Source: Chaetoderma sp. LZ-2023a
Lineage: Eukaryota > Mollusca > Caudofoveata > Chaetodermatida > Chaetodermatidae
Direction: 5' to 3'
Assembly: GCA_034401795.1 (NCBI GenBank)
Contig: CM067371.1
Coordinates: 84,013,306-84,077,305, forward strand
DNA length: 64,000 bases
Position numbers and translations under genes: made by a program. The notes beneath the pieces are model-generated. The model was not told the origin of the DNA, ran no database searches, and was given only the letters and a program-made list of their open reading frames with translations. Shown here piece by piece: positions 44,587 to 59,284 of this stretch. The stretch's first letter is position 1; every line of letters starts with the position of its first letter.

Positions 44587-45313
44587 TTTGACAACCATGG
44601 CAAACGATCATGCATGGTGGATCGAATGCATGGGAGCATGCTAGGCGGGAATTATAGACCGCTATAGGTGCTAAGCCGAGACGAGTGACGCAACAGACAT
44701 ATACCTTTCATAAGAAAGAGCACATAGGGTGCGAAAGAGTTTGGGAAGGAGGCATACCATTGATTTTGATTTTTGACCTGGAATTATTTTTCCAGGGTTT
44801 TTCTTTTTTTGTTTATGTTTCACGGTGTGTGCATACTTTTATTTAGATCTCTTAATTGCCTAAACAATAGCTCGCATGGGTGTTCTCTCGGATGTGGATA
44901 ATTATTTTTCCACAGCGAACACCCAAGCTCCAACGTACCACAATTACAATACAGTTTTTATAAAATACAATATAAGTATATAATCACATAACTACACCCG
45001 AGAAGAGTATCACAGACTATGCTAATTACATGTGCATCCCGGGTAAATAAAGGAATGCACTAAGTGTATACTGATTAATATAATGCAGCCCGTTAGTGCG
45101 GATCCGCATGGGTAGCTTCCGCTAACCCGCAATCCATCCTGTTGTATTGATGTGGGAACTAAAATAATAAGAAAAATATCAAATAATAATAAGGTAAATA
45201 GACTAGTTCATCAGGCAGTCCCAGCAAGAATATTGCACAGCTGTGTAAGAAGACCATAGTCAGCCTTGGGACTGGGTGTCAATTGTTAAAACATATATAA
45301 TAAGAAAAAGATT
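44587..45313 (-). other. Non-coding spacer between extra ORF and polypurine tract
   Basis: No ORF or recognised motif. It lies inside the retrotransposon. Confidence 0.5.
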
Positions 45314-46663
45314 TCAAAAATAAACATAATAATAATAAAGTTCTGTGTTCCGCACAACTACTGATAAATCCTGCTGTAACCTCGGCAATAGTGTCCACAC
45401 ACATCTGCTGTGAAGTTTCCCCCAGAGTGTTTGGGTACCCCGACTCATACAGGACGGACGCGGCAGATGGTCATCTGCTGCCAATATATCATTACTAAAC
45501 AGGCCCAGGTCGGTAATACTATAGCTGGAAGATGGTGTGGATGTATCCATTGAAGCACTGGCGGTGGCGGAGATGATGACCGGTGATGTGCGAACTGGTG
45601 GCGGTGTGGAGATTGTGGACATTACTGTTGTTGTTGACGTCGTGGTTGTTGTCCGTGCTGCAGGTGGACTGAGAGCTGTAAACCGGATGAGTGACTTCTG
45701 TAGTGCTGATGCTGATGCTGCTAGGGATGCGGATGCTGTGCTGGCAGATAACCTTCTGATTTTCGCCGCCTTCAGTACTTTACTGGCAGTCATCCTTGGT
45801 ACGGCACGGATTTCAGTAGGGTGTGCGAGGCATTTCTATCCGGCGTAAGGACGATCCGGTGTAGTTACTTTTCGAACTGCTGGATCCGTGGGAGTGTTGC
45901 TGCACGGGTGTGATGCAGTGCTGCTCTGTGATGTGGTGATGATTGCTGTGGCGTCTGTAAGGCGGATCTCCTTGTCAATTATTAGATTACAAGGAGATAT
46001 TGATCTGTCTGAAACATCCTGTAACCCCTGCTCGGATACGGTCACCGGTGTTGAAATATCCACAGAAATTGGGCGGCTGACTACGGATACAGATGCTGAT
46101 GTCGTGTGTGATGCAGACGGTGGTGTTGCTGCGGGTGCTGCCGGAGTGGAAACTGCAGGCGATGCTGGTACCATTACTACAGGTGCTGGCGGTGGTGGTC
46201 GTGCTGGTGATTCCGTCGTGATGTTTGCTGATGCTACGTAATGACTTAGTGCATGTTGCGTCGTGGCTGCGGTGGCTGTTGCTGGTCTGTAATGCAGAAA
46301 ATCTGGTTGTCTCCGATTTGTACGCTTGGTCTTGGCCATCTTTCCCGTAGGATGTACATTAAGCGGAAGTCTTATTTCAAAACGAGTGGCTAGAACTTCA
46401 ACGTTCTCACTTTGTTCACCAGGCTGTAATGTTACTACTAACACACAATGTTTTTCCGTCAACCCATGCATCACACAGTAACGTGTAGCTGTATATAGGT
46501 ATTTGCAGTCCGAACAGAATGCGCATTGAAAAAGATGATCACGATTGATATGTAGCGTCAAGTCCGAATTGTGGGAAAACGCGCGCTTACATGGCTGTCC
46601 GGAATGAACTGGTGCCAACTCTTCTGAGCTGTCGGACAAGGCGAGATCCTCAGCTAGTGACAT
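45314..46663 (-). pseudogene. Extra ORF of the long-LTR element, zinc-finger-like, one in-frame TAG
   Basis: Two ORFs in the same frame on the minus strand (46,663-45,836 and 45,793-45,314) are separated by one TAG near 45,836 and no frame shift, so they are read here as one gene of about 450 codons. It starts at an ATG (46,661-46,663). Residues ~29-80 carry C2H2-like spacing: CKRAFSHNSDLTLHINRDH, then CAFCSDC...YCVMHGLTEKH, although the first finger lacks a Cys. The remainder is low-complexity, rich in Thr, Ser, Ala and Pro. The location, between integrase and 3' LTR in sense orientation, is where envelope genes usually sit, but there is no signal peptide, cleavage site or membrane span. The role is unknown; a DNA- or RNA-binding regulator is a guess. 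Its own TATA module lies ~215 bp upstream. Confidence 0.6.
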
Positions 46664-46876
46664 CTTATTTCCGGATATTGATAACGGTGCGGACTACCTA
46701 ACCTAATATGTTTTTCCTAACTCTTCATACTTTTCCTGGCCAAATGATATTAACGGTAGTAATAAATAAATAAGAAGAAAATAGCAGAATTTGGTTTGCG
46801 ACACGAAAGTAGCCTAATGCTTGTTCTTCCCTTGTCGAGTTTGATGGGAAGACGAAGTTTCAGTGCGCGATCTCCT

Positions 46877-46901
46877 CCTTTTATACTTTTTGGTGATGTC
46901 A
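46877..46901 (-). promoter_or_regulatory. Internal promoter-like module before the extra ORF
   Basis: On the minus strand TGACATCA (46,894-46,901) is followed eight bases later by TATAAAAGG (46,877-46,885). This is the same TATAAAAGG as the LTR promoter with nearly the same spacing to a CRE-like site (seven bases in the LTR). The ATG of the extra ORF is about 215 bp downstream. Confidence 0.55.
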
Positions 46902-47394
46902 CAGGAAGGCGGATGACCACACCCGAAGTTTCTAGGGTGATTCGGCCACGCCCTATAAGGAAAGTTTGGATTTATTTAAACCTGGAGTCAGATGACATAT
47001 TCCTCCCATGTAAAGAAAGTAATTATAAATACAACAAGGAAAGAGTATCACTTTCGTCTCCACTCAAGGGAAAAACAAGTCTTCGATCAACGTAAAAACT
47101 CGGAACTACTTATTCCTGTGGAAGCTCACCTCTTAATTAGCGTGAAGCGGTTTTTCACATTGGATGCTTATAAACTTGCCTGTTTTAATTTAAGGCTGGA
47201 GCACCCGATGGGGTGTGGGAGAGCGTGAAGACGTCAGCAGCAATTGCCCCGACTCACCCTTCTCGCCTCTTCCATCATGCTGTTGGAATGGAGAATTGGT
47301 CATCTCCCATTACACGATGGTTGGTACTCTGTCATAGTTCTTAAGTACCAGGAAAATTCGAGCTGAGAGTCTGTTGAACAGGCCGCTTCCCTGC
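46902..47394 (-). other. Non-coding spacer inside the retrotransposon
   Basis: No motif recognised upstream of the internal TATA module. Confidence 0.4.
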
Positions 47395-48206
47395 TCACCA
47401 CCTGTGGGTGTGGGGTGGGGTTGGGGGGGGGGGCTGGTCCTGCGGTGCGGGATGCCACCTCCTCTGTGACAGCAGACTCTCTATATATCTGAAGAGTGAC
47501 AGTCTACAGACGACGAGTGGAGTGTGAAGTGGACAGGAAGAACGATGTCCGAACTTGGTGCATAGACGATGGATGCGCGTTGGAGATGGGGGCAGTAGAG
47601 GTGTGCATGGACGGGAAGCACCATGGGCGGAGAGTGGTCGCGTGATTTGCGGCATGGATGGGTACACCGAGTTGTGTGGTTCTGCTGTTATTCAAACGAG
47701 CCAAGGCCTCATCTGGCGTCTTCACTTCCGTGCTATTCACTACATGTTCCACCCCACAAGAAGCATGGCCCAGCATCCACTTGTAGTAACTCTATAATGG
47801 GGGGTATAGCACGAAGTGGGTGGGAGTGGGAAGAGGTCGGCGGAACAACTTTTCCATCCTTTCTCTTGGACAACACAAACGAGAAATTCTTCAGATATGA
47901 CTTCCCAGATCTAGTAGACCTGCACCGAGGAGGGAGAGGGCGAATACCTATCTCGTCATCGTCCCCAGCATTAGTCAATCATTCACCGGACTCCTGGCTT
48001 GGTGGGAGGGAGGTTGAACTAGCACCGTGGTGCTCTGGACTAACGTCTGGAATACTTGTTTCTGCAGAGACATTTGTCTGGGTACCGGTGTCATGTGGAA
48101 CGTCCAGCCCGAGCTCTGGCACTGGGTCGTCACTGACACAAGGTTTAAGTCGATCGAAGTGGATGACTGAGGTCAGGCCATCCGAAGCGCAGATACAGTA
48201 GGTCAC
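47395..48206 (-). pseudogene. pol: Pol C-terminal region and tail, decayed
   Basis: Minus-strand YCICASDGLTSVIHFDRLKP (about 48,140-48,200) fits the end of the integrase C-terminal domain in Ty3/Gypsy elements, and RPLPPRCRSTRSGKSYLKNF (about 47,890-47,950) resembles the basic tail that often ends such pol proteins. Sequence from 47,395 to 47,730 has only short frames and may be tail or spacer. Confidence 0.5.
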
Positions 48207-49290
48207 TGGTAACTCAGTTTACTCGGCACATTTGCAGAATGTTACGAATCGTGTACCCAAACCGTCTTTCCTGCTTCATATGGATCTCCATGCATCCACC
48301 GGTCGTGCTATGTTTTCTGACGCCAGTGTGCAGTGAGAAAGTTGCTCTCACTAGCTCAGGGGTCTGTTCCATCCACTACCGCATGAGCTCTACATAGAGA
48401 GATGGTGAATTTTTCTCCAGAATCCTGGGCATGGCCAGATCCAGTGGCAAGGCTAATTCATTGCCTAACATTAACCGTGCAGGGGTATAACTTGTGCTGG
48501 AATGTACTGAAGTGTGGTATGCCATGAGCACATATGGGAGTAATAGATCCCAATCTCTACAATCAAGGTGCGTTTACGTTGTCAACATTTCCGCAAGCGT
48601 CTGGTTGAATTTCTCTACCATACTGTCACTGCGGGGATGGTACGGAGTCGTACGGGTCATGACAATATGAAACAATTTGCAGAGCTCAGAGATCAGCGGC
48701 TCTCAAAATTACTTCCTTGATCGGAGTGCAGCTCATAGGCCATTTCGAACCAGCAGAACACATTGCTCGCTAAGACCTCCGCTATTGTGGATGCCTCTTG
48801 GTCCGGCAAAGCAAATGCTTCCACCCTCTTCGTAAAATAATCTTTTAATATGAGGATGTACTTATTTCCTTCATCCGTCATATCAAAGGGTCTGAGCATA
48901 TCAATAGCCACTTGCTCCCATGGTGCACCAACAATTTTTACTTGTAGAGGTGTGGAATTGTGCTGGTGCTCACACTTTTGGCGACCCATGCCTTTACACT
49001 CTCGCGAATTCCGATCCAGTGGAATCTCTGTTTTATCCGGGTTAATGTCCGCTCAACAGCTAGATGATCTGCGTTATCGTGTAGTTGTTGCATAATTGTA
49101 TTCTGATAACATTCGGGAATCACTATGCAGTTGTTGATGTAGAGAACGCCATCAGGCATGTGGCATTCCTAGTATTTTGCTGTTGCGGATAATGGTGTAA
49201 CAGATTCCCGGGGAGCATGTACCCCCTCCTCGATCCACGCATATATAATTCGTGTCTGCGCGTTGGTTGCTTGTTCATGAGCGACTGTCT
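48207..49290 (-). pseudogene. pol: Integrase of the long-LTR element, decayed
   Basis: In minus order: an N-terminal zinc-binding region with a HDNADHLAVERTLTRIKQRFHW stretch (first His partly intact; the CC pair is altered), then a catalytic core with WEQVAIDMLRPF (first Asp) and ELHSDQGSNFESR (second Asp) in 48,693-48,989, then TTPYHPRSDSMVEKFNQTLA near 48,590-48,650 (third acidic residue). A few frame changes separate them, so no full-length integrase can be made from this copy. Confidence 0.75.
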
Positions 49291-49860
49291 CCATGTTCCA
49301 CTCTGCACACTGCAATTCGGAGCACCAGAGATGGCTGTGTTGTATGTGTCATGGTGGTGGCTACTTCGGGTTCATCCTCAAGCCTAATTTTGCTCAAGGC
49401 GTCGGCATTTCCATGCAGTTTGACGGGTCTATGAACCACATTGAAGTTAAAAGCCTGCAGGGATTCCTGCCACCTCGCCACGTGGTCCTCCGGATTTTTA
49501 AGGTTTCTGAGCCAGCGTAGTGAGGCGTGATCTGTATGGAGGGTAAATTGGTAACCATACAGAAAGTGTTTGTAGTACCTGACAAAGTAGACCGCAGCCA
49601 GTAGTTCTCGCTTAGTGGTCGCATAACGTTTCTGTCTTATTCAGAGTACACGAACCATAACCCTATACCTGCTCTGTCCTCCAGGATCTGAGACAGAACT
49701 GCGCTGATAGCGTAAGCTGATGCATCAGTGTCCAGGATGAAATCGAGGTTAGGGTTAGGATCAGCGAGAATCAGAACGGTCATCAAGTGTTCCTTCACCG
49801 CCCTGAAGGAACCTTCACACTCACTCGTCCACTCGAATGGTCGATATTTTTCGGTGATCT
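49275..49860 (-). pseudogene. pol: RNase H of the long-LTR element, decayed
   Basis: Minus-strand DTDASAYAISAVLSQI near 49,690-49,740 carries the first catalytic Asp region of RNase H. RWQESLQAFNFNVVHRPVKL followed by HGNADALSK (49,390-49,480) is the usual end of the domain before integrase. Stop codons and frame changes lie between. Confidence 0.7.
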
Positions 49861-50620
49861 TGAAGAGGGGTGATGCAATCTCGCTGAAATGACGGATGTA
49901 TCAGCGATAGTACTGACAAATACCAAGGAAGCTCCTAGTTTCCGTGACAGACGCCAGGGTCTGCCACTCTGCCATGGCTTTTGTTTTTGATGGTTGGGTA
50001 GCCACTCCGTCACCAGATATGACATGTCCCAGGAACTCAATGCTCTATCTGAATAAATGACATTTCTTGGGTTTGAGCTTTAAGTTAGCCGTGCGGAATC
50101 TAGATAGCATGGTGTCTAAATTGGATAACGTTTGCTCAAACGAGGGACCAAAGACGATTACATCGTCAATGTAACACAGAGGGATTTCCCATTGTATGGT
50201 AGTTAATACCTGCTCAATCAGACGCTCGAAAGTTCCAGGAGCGTTGCACAAGCCGTAGGGCATCTTGCGGAACTGGAAAAGACCGTCTCTACACACGAAT
50301 GCGGTCTTCTCCATGTCAGCCTCATCCATGGCTACCTGCCAGTACCCACTAGCTAAATCAAGGGTGCAAAACCACTTGGCTCTGGACAAGGAATTTAGTG
50401 CCTGATCTATCCGTGGTAGCGGATAGGCGTCCTTGATGCTAAGATCATTAAGGTGGTGGTAGTCTGTACAAAACCGCAAAGATCCGTCCTTTTTGCCTGC
50501 TAGTACTATGGGACTGGCCCAGGGGGATGCTGATGGCTTAATTATTCCGGTCTGCTACATGTCCTCTACCTGTTTGTGTGCCTCCACTTTCTTATGGATA
50601 GGGAGACGTCGAACTGGCTG
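49861..50620 (-). pseudogene. pol: Reverse transcriptase of the long-LTR element, decayed
   Basis: The longest open piece is 50,045-50,479 (minus) with RFCTDYHHLNDLSIKDAYPL, FCTLDLASGYWQVAMDEADM, FRKMPYGLCNAPGTFERLI and the catalytic CYIDDVIVFG. Upstream PSASPWASPIVLAGKKDG is in the same frame beyond a TAG at 50,555-50,557. Another TAG ends the open piece at 50,045-50,047, after which EFLGHVISGDGVATQPSK continues the domain; a TGA follows at 49,901-49,903. The motif order fits Ty3/Gypsy. Confidence 0.85.
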
Positions 50621-51190
50621 TCTCCGGCCAAGAAACTATCACAATATTTATGAAGTAATTTCCGTACTTGTTGTTTTTGTGATTGCATCAATCCACCTGT
50701 GGCACACAAATATAGGTCATGTAAGTGTTCTGGAAAATCATCAGAAGTTGTTGCTGGTGTGATTGCAGGTGGGGAGGTTTACAGTGATATCATATCCACC
50801 AAATGGCCACAACGGACTCCTGATTCGCGTGTTATTGGGTCTGCAGTGGCATATAAACGGAACGGTATATGATCTTTGTTGGTGATGTCCACGATTATGC
50901 GGGGACTGCCGCATTGTGAGGTTGAGTAGATGCGGAAAGCGTGGGGTCATTTTTTCCATAGTGGGAAGATGACAGTGCTGCGGATATGGTGTGCATCGTA
51001 GGCACCGTCATAGAAGAAGCCGGGTGCGGGTGAGTGCATGGTGTAATAGGAATGTGTTGACGAGTATAAATGGCTGCCTGACATTGGGGTTCAGGGGCTA
51101 TAGTTGAGCCGGGTTGTGGAAATGGGCACCGAAGCGACTCTTTAATTGGTGCCCATGCTAGTTTGATGGATTCTCAGGCTGCCGGGTACG
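50621..51190 (-). pseudogene. Protease/linker region of the long-LTR element, unrecognisable
   Basis: By position the aspartic protease should lie here, but no intact D-T-G/D-S-G context was found. Pieces such as LHDLYLCATGGLMQSQKQQV near 50,650-50,720 resemble the linker before RT. Frame changes are frequent. Confidence 0.4.
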
Positions 51191-51409
51191 TCAGTCAGCG
51201 ATTGGAGTTGTAGATGGAGGTTGGTTTGGACATTGATCCTTCCAGTGGCCCGGCTGACCACATCCAAAGCACGTGTTTGGTGGCGGTACTGAAGCTGTGG
51301 TGGGTTGTGGTCTAGTGGTGGACTGTGTTGGTACGGTTGTGCTGAGTTTTGTTACGAGATTAGTGAGCGCGGAGATCTGCTTAGTGATCTCTTCTAATCT
51401 GTCATGCAT
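51191..51409 (-). pseudogene. gag: Gag nucleocapsid of the long-LTR element
   Basis: A single CCHC zinc knuckle, CFGCGQPGHWKDQC, is intact on the minus strand near residues 48-61, with Thr/Pro-rich sequence around it. It is read as the RNA-binding nucleocapsid end of gag. Confidence 0.8.
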
Positions 51410-52840
51410 GTTTTGCCTATTGTTGTTTTTGTGCTGGTTCCTGCATCCTTGGGCGTTGTTGTGGCCTCCACGATGGGATTGTGCACGCCCTCTTCCTCGA
51501 GACGCGTGATTCTGACTGTTTTGTTCTTGCTGCGCATGTTGTTCGTTTGCTGATGCGGTGGTGGTGGTGGTTGATTCAGTGGTAGTGGCGACTTTTACAT
51601 CATTTACCTCATTGATTGGGTGTAGTTGGAGGCGATTATTTTTCTACCATTCCAAGAAATTCTTGATCCGAACTGTGGTGGCCGTGAGTTGTTTTAGGCT
51701 GCCGTGCACCGTGAGAAATAGTTTTTATTTTACGGCGGGTTCTCTGCTCAACGCGTCGATGAAGGTATTTAAATGTAAGTGTGTGACGCCCTCAAGATTT
51801 GTGCTGGGGTAGGTGCGGGTAACTAACCGACGGATGTGGCTTGCTAACTCTGGTAGTGTTTCCTCCGAGCATCAACGTAGATTCTTTAGTTGGAGACGAC
51901 TCATTTCTCTGAGGACTGTGTCGCCGAATCTTTCCGACAATGTGTTCTCCATTTCAGTGTACGATGGGGGTGTAGTCTGTTCCTAAGTCCGCCAGAACTT
52001 GCAGAGCTTTTCCGGACAGCTTTGTGGCTAAGTATTCTCCCATCTGACGATTGCTCCACCGGTTTGTCCTACTTATTATTTCGAATTGAACTTTCTAATT
52101 GGCCCAATCAGTCTCCCCGCTAAATTCTGGGGGGGGGGGAGGAGGGGTGGGGGGTGGGGGGGGGGGGGAGAGAATGAGCCGGCCAATTCCTCATGGAGAA
52201 GTGATTGGCACAAAACCCAGTGGTGGTGCTGGCGAAACTGATGAGAAGGTGGATGCTGGTCAGCTTGTAGGTGGTGGTGGATGTGGTGGTGGCATTTCCC
52301 GTCGATGTCCCTGTCAATGCTGTCGTGTCCGTGAAGGTGATTCCCGTCGATGGTACATTGGTTCTGCTGAATACCGCCATGATGTGGGTCCAGAGACAGG
52401 TGTAGGTCTATAGACAGGTGTAGACGACGCGGACGTTCCTGATGCTGGGATATATATTCCTCGTATGGTGGCGGTGCAGGTGACTGACGTGGAAGATGTG
52501 TGTGATGTGGACGTCTTCTGATGTATTGCTGTAATGGTGTTGCCATTTCCTCCGGTTCGTAATGCGGTGCCGCGTAGTATGGTGAAGACGCACGAAAAGG
52601 GGGAGACTTGGGATATGGTACATGGGCGTCCGGCCACTGGTCACACATTGATGACGTTGGCGAACGTAATGGTCGTGAAGGCTGTGGTTGCCCCAGTGGG
52701 GTTCTTTGACACGTTTGTCCGCGATCTGGCATAGATGGTGGTAGCCTATCACGGAGATCCAATAAAGTAATGTATTGAGTTCCTACCTGCGAGGCTTCAC
52801 GGAATGTTACCTCGCTGATCATTGAGGCAGTGCTGGTCAT
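51410..52840 (-). pseudogene. gag: Gag matrix/capsid of the long-LTR element, frameshifted
   Basis: An ATG ORF (52,840 to 52,076, minus) holds a Pro/His/Arg-rich N-terminal region with PSAPPPYEEY-like late-domain sequence. The capsid begins near its end: in another frame, just below 52,110, WANWKVQFEIISRTNRWSN and MGEYLATKLSGKALQVLADL continue. Thus a frameshift lies near 52,100, beside a G-rich run at 52,129-52,168 of the plus strand. Further pieces reach the knuckle with at least one more stop. Confidence 0.65.
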
Positions 52841-52990
52841 TCCATGCTGGGGGCATTAGCAACATTGTCGGTGAGCAAGTGAGTAGTTCGTCTGTTATAT
52901 GATGCTACTTACGTATCTAGGGAGAGCTGACTGTTTGTTGAAGGAGACTGTAACTCGGGGTTGTTGAGCATTGGCATGGGTTCACTTCTT

Positions 52991-53014
52991 GTTCAAGCCC
53001 CACATCGGGTGCCA
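52991..53014 (-). other. Primer-binding site
   Basis: Two bases after the LTR end on the minus strand, TGGCACCCGATGTGGGGCTT starts the complement of a tRNA 3' end: on the plus strand GGGTGCCA ends a T-loop-like TTCAAGCCCC segment. The tRNA identity was not determined. Confidence 0.75.
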
Positions 53015-53859
53015 CTTGTAGCTCATGGGGGTATGTACTGGTCTGCTGTGATGTTTCCACCCATCGCACCACAAATGCACGATGAACGGGGTGGCTGGTT
53101 AGCTGCGGATCTCGGGATTGCGGATCCCGTATGATGTCTCTCCGAGAAATACAAAGACTGACTTCTAGAGCCGGTGGAACACTGATGCTCCAGTGGGGTC
53201 GTGCGGCCATTGCCGCCAAGGTTGAACCACAGGGTGTCGTCACAACTATTGGTGTCACCGGTCTGTCTATCCATACTAATTTAGAGATATGGAACAATTT
53301 GTAATTAAACAGTAGAAATATTTATATACTATACAAACAAGGTGAATCGTTTGGCAGTAAATGAGCACACAATAATACACAACATGGAGCTATCTGGTGA
53401 TCATTCCACGTGGTGTCGATGGAGGTACCACACAGGTTCTTGAATCCGCAGAGGTATCCCCGCAAGAGAGGCATCTGCAACAAAGTCACTAGGAAGTTTA
53501 ATATAAACTAATATACCCCTAACACACACAAAGAAAATATTGTTGTTGCGAGAGGTAAGTGCCTCACGCGGGCCTCCATCACAGGAAAATGCCTTCAACG
53601 CCGAAGCAGAGGAAAAGAACTGACGAAAAGGGCCACTTTTTGTTCAACAGAAAAATGCTAAGTGAAGATCCTAGTAAAACCATAATTAATGTGATGCATA
53701 CTGGTTTACGTGAAGATGGGACAAACGATTTCCAAAGAATTCCCAAGTCACCGTCTTATGCAGTTCTAAAGATACTGTATTGGTAGATGCCGCTTTATTT
53801 ATGCGGGCCTTCTGCTACCGTCTAACCTATCATTTAGTTCTTAGAAACGGAAACTGGTT

Positions 53860-54225
53860 TTGGTCACAGGCGGCAGGGATTCCTACCTAACTTTAAATAC
53901 AGTTGTCCAATGGGCGCAGATGCTTCGCTTCCCGCAGGTCGCCTGGATTAACATCTACCTCCAAGGACGACACAATGCCTCCGAATTCGATGAAAATCTG
54001 GCTACCTTGGCCCGCAACCACATAAAACATCACGTGGACAATGGCTACGTTTCACACAAGCAAGTTTTGGTTCCTGACATCTCTTTATGGTGGGGTGAAG
54101 AGACAGATATCCATCGCGAGCATCCTTCCCATGAGGGCGTGACAAGCTCCAATGCTTCATCCAGACACTGCAATGAATTGGATGGAGATCCGCATCTCGT
54201 CCATCACCGCGGGCTATGGATCTAA
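53860..54225 (+). other. Antisense ORF within the 5' LTR (121 codons)
   Basis: The plus-strand frame holds NTVVQWAQMLRFPQVAWINI, DENLATLARNHIKHHVDNGY and a DIHREHPSHEGVTSSNASSR stretch. It is open here but broken in the 3' LTR copy at 41,940-42,295. It runs opposite to the element. Composition is protein-like but no domain is known; it may be a chance ORF. Confidence 0.25.
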
Positions 54226-54975
54226 CAGTTGACCTGTCGTTAGGGTTAAGTTATAATATGCCCAAATATGCACTGCGGGCCATTAAATAAACTAACTAAT
54301 TCACATTTATATATGTTTTTGCAGTGCTTCCTTCATTGGCAGGGTTATCTAGCTAACAAGTATCCGAAGGGGGGTGGGCTGATGTATGTAAATCAGCACT
54401 TTAACCATCACCGCTCGGAACCCTCCGATAGTTTCCCAGGGTCGGATCCGATCAACGTGCTGATGGGAAGTCCAAACAATTAGTAAGCCATGCGGCTGGT
54501 GGATCGTGGAAAGAGACAATAACTTAATATATATATGAGGCCCTATAGGTACCTGGCCAATTTTACACAACCTTGCCGAAGTGCGGGGCTACATTGCCGC
54601 CTCAGCCGGAAAAGAGGCGTACACGATGTGTCTCTAAACGAAGAAATTGTCCTTAACCAATTTAACCTATCCTATCGAGCTGAATAGTAAGGTTATTCGG
54701 TAACATGCCAGGCTCAAACAATTAGAGCACGGTCAGTGACCTCAGTGTAAAATTGATGATGGCGGGAATAGTGATGCGGATGTATCGGTTGCTGTATAGT
54801 ATTTCCTAGCGTACTGCGGTCCAAAGTTTTCTACAATTAAACAAAACATATTAACTGGATGGCTAACTGCCATGTACAACTAACCATTGCAATAAATAGA
54901 TTATAATTAAATAAGGTAGTTAAATGTCACAGATTGATAAATTTCAATGGTGCGGCTAGTTGAATGCACCTACAG

Positions 54976-57943
<2,968 letters not shown>

Positions 57944-58311
57944 ATTGTTATATGCAGGGGTCCACCATCTATACCAAGAATCACTGTAAGCTTTACATTC
58001 TGTAGAATCACATCCCGGGCCCGCACGACCCATTCCACAGAGGGGTTCCCTTTAAACAAGTCCGGAAACGGGAACCATAACTTTAATTATTTTGCTCCTG
58101 GATGGCCGTCCGGGAGCATCCAACATTCCGTAATGTGGAAAGTCCGAGAACTGTTATCCAGTGCAGGTGAGCTGAAAGCCGATTGGAACCGTGGTGATGT
58201 TCTGTATCTTCCGTCGTTGTTCCGGTTCACTCATCAAGTCCCGCACTTCCAGCCAGTCCTCCAGACAAGTCGGTCTCCACGTCGACGATGCTCCTGATTC
58301 TCGATTTTTCA

Positions 58312-58335
58312 CCTTTTATACTACTCGTGACGTCA
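58312..58335 (-). promoter_or_regulatory. LTR promoter in the 5' LTR: CRE plus TATA
   Basis: Minus-strand TGACGTCA (58,328-58,335) followed by TATAAAAGG (58,312-58,320), as in the 3' LTR. This would be the start point for the genomic transcript. Confidence 0.65.
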
Positions 58336-58862
58336 GAAGCAGATGCCTCAGCCAATCAGCGGCCGAGCAGTAGCCAATCAGCGTGGAGCTAGATCAGTGA
58401 CGTATTTACCACGTTCTAGAACATTCTAGATCTATTTATGCATACACGCGATTACGACGTCAAAGGCAATATTTTGAAGATAATTTAAGGGGTTTTCGCG
58501 GTTAACTCAGCCATTTCTTGGTCGATCTTAAAATGGTTAACAGTTCTAGAAAGCTCGTTTTATTCTGGTCCTGATCGGTAAACGAGAACGGAATAATTAA
58601 AGGTTTTTACGAGTACCCACTCGGTACACTATAGGCATGCACTCGCTTCCAATTCCGTGACATGTTGTCAGGGAAGCTCCGATGCGCGCACATGCGCACT
58701 ACGCGTTCTAATGGACTGCCGAGTTTAACGAAACCCTCTCTCATAGGGCCTATGTATGCGTACTATCCAACCCGGGGGCGTGCTTGGAGTGATTCAGCAG
58801 TGGCCGTTCCGTACCCAGCTTCGCTCGGACGGCCAGTACCCGTCCGGTCGGTCCGCGCTACA

Positions 58863-58867
58863 ATTAC
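58863..58867. other. Target-site duplication, right copy (ATTAC)
   Basis: ATTAC abuts the GCTACA end of the 5' LTR and equals 41,085-41,089. Confidence 0.85.
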
Positions 58868-58884
58868 CCAAACAAATAAAAATA

Positions 58885-58889
58885 AAAAC

Positions 58890-58920
<31 letters not shown>

Positions 58921-58945
58921 TTAATATTAATAATAATAATAATTT
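58885..58945. repeat. (AAT)n microsatellite
   Basis: About 18 AAT triplets with two TTAATA interruptions, just outside the retrotransposon. Confidence 0.9.
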
Positions 58946-59099
58946 TAATTAGCAAGATAAGCACACCTACGTACCTGTAAATATGTTGTCTATCCGTCCC
59001 ATGTCCCATGTCTCTTGTTTGTCTTTTAGGACTAAGTTAAACCTTTATGTCATAAATTTTATTGTATTAGTCCTTCACGTATACTTTATACATATTGTT

Positions 59100-59210
59100 T
59101 TATGTAGAGGTCCACAGTCTATATAGGCTCTGCCTGTAGTGGACCACCTGTTGTGCAATTACAAACTGTACATTTTATATCAAAATAAATGAATTTGTAC
59201 TTGATGTTCA
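59100..59210 (+). repeat. LINE 3'-tail-like repeat
   Basis: GAGGTCCACAGTCTATATAG, CTGTAGTGGACCACCTGTTG and TATCAAAATAAATGAATTTG; inverted match to 24,058-24,270. Confidence 0.55.
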
Positions 59211-59284
59211 AGGTGTGTCCGATAGAGCTTTATCAACGGTGCAATTTTATTCTTGCTGTTTTGCAACGATTCACACTGTCTTCT

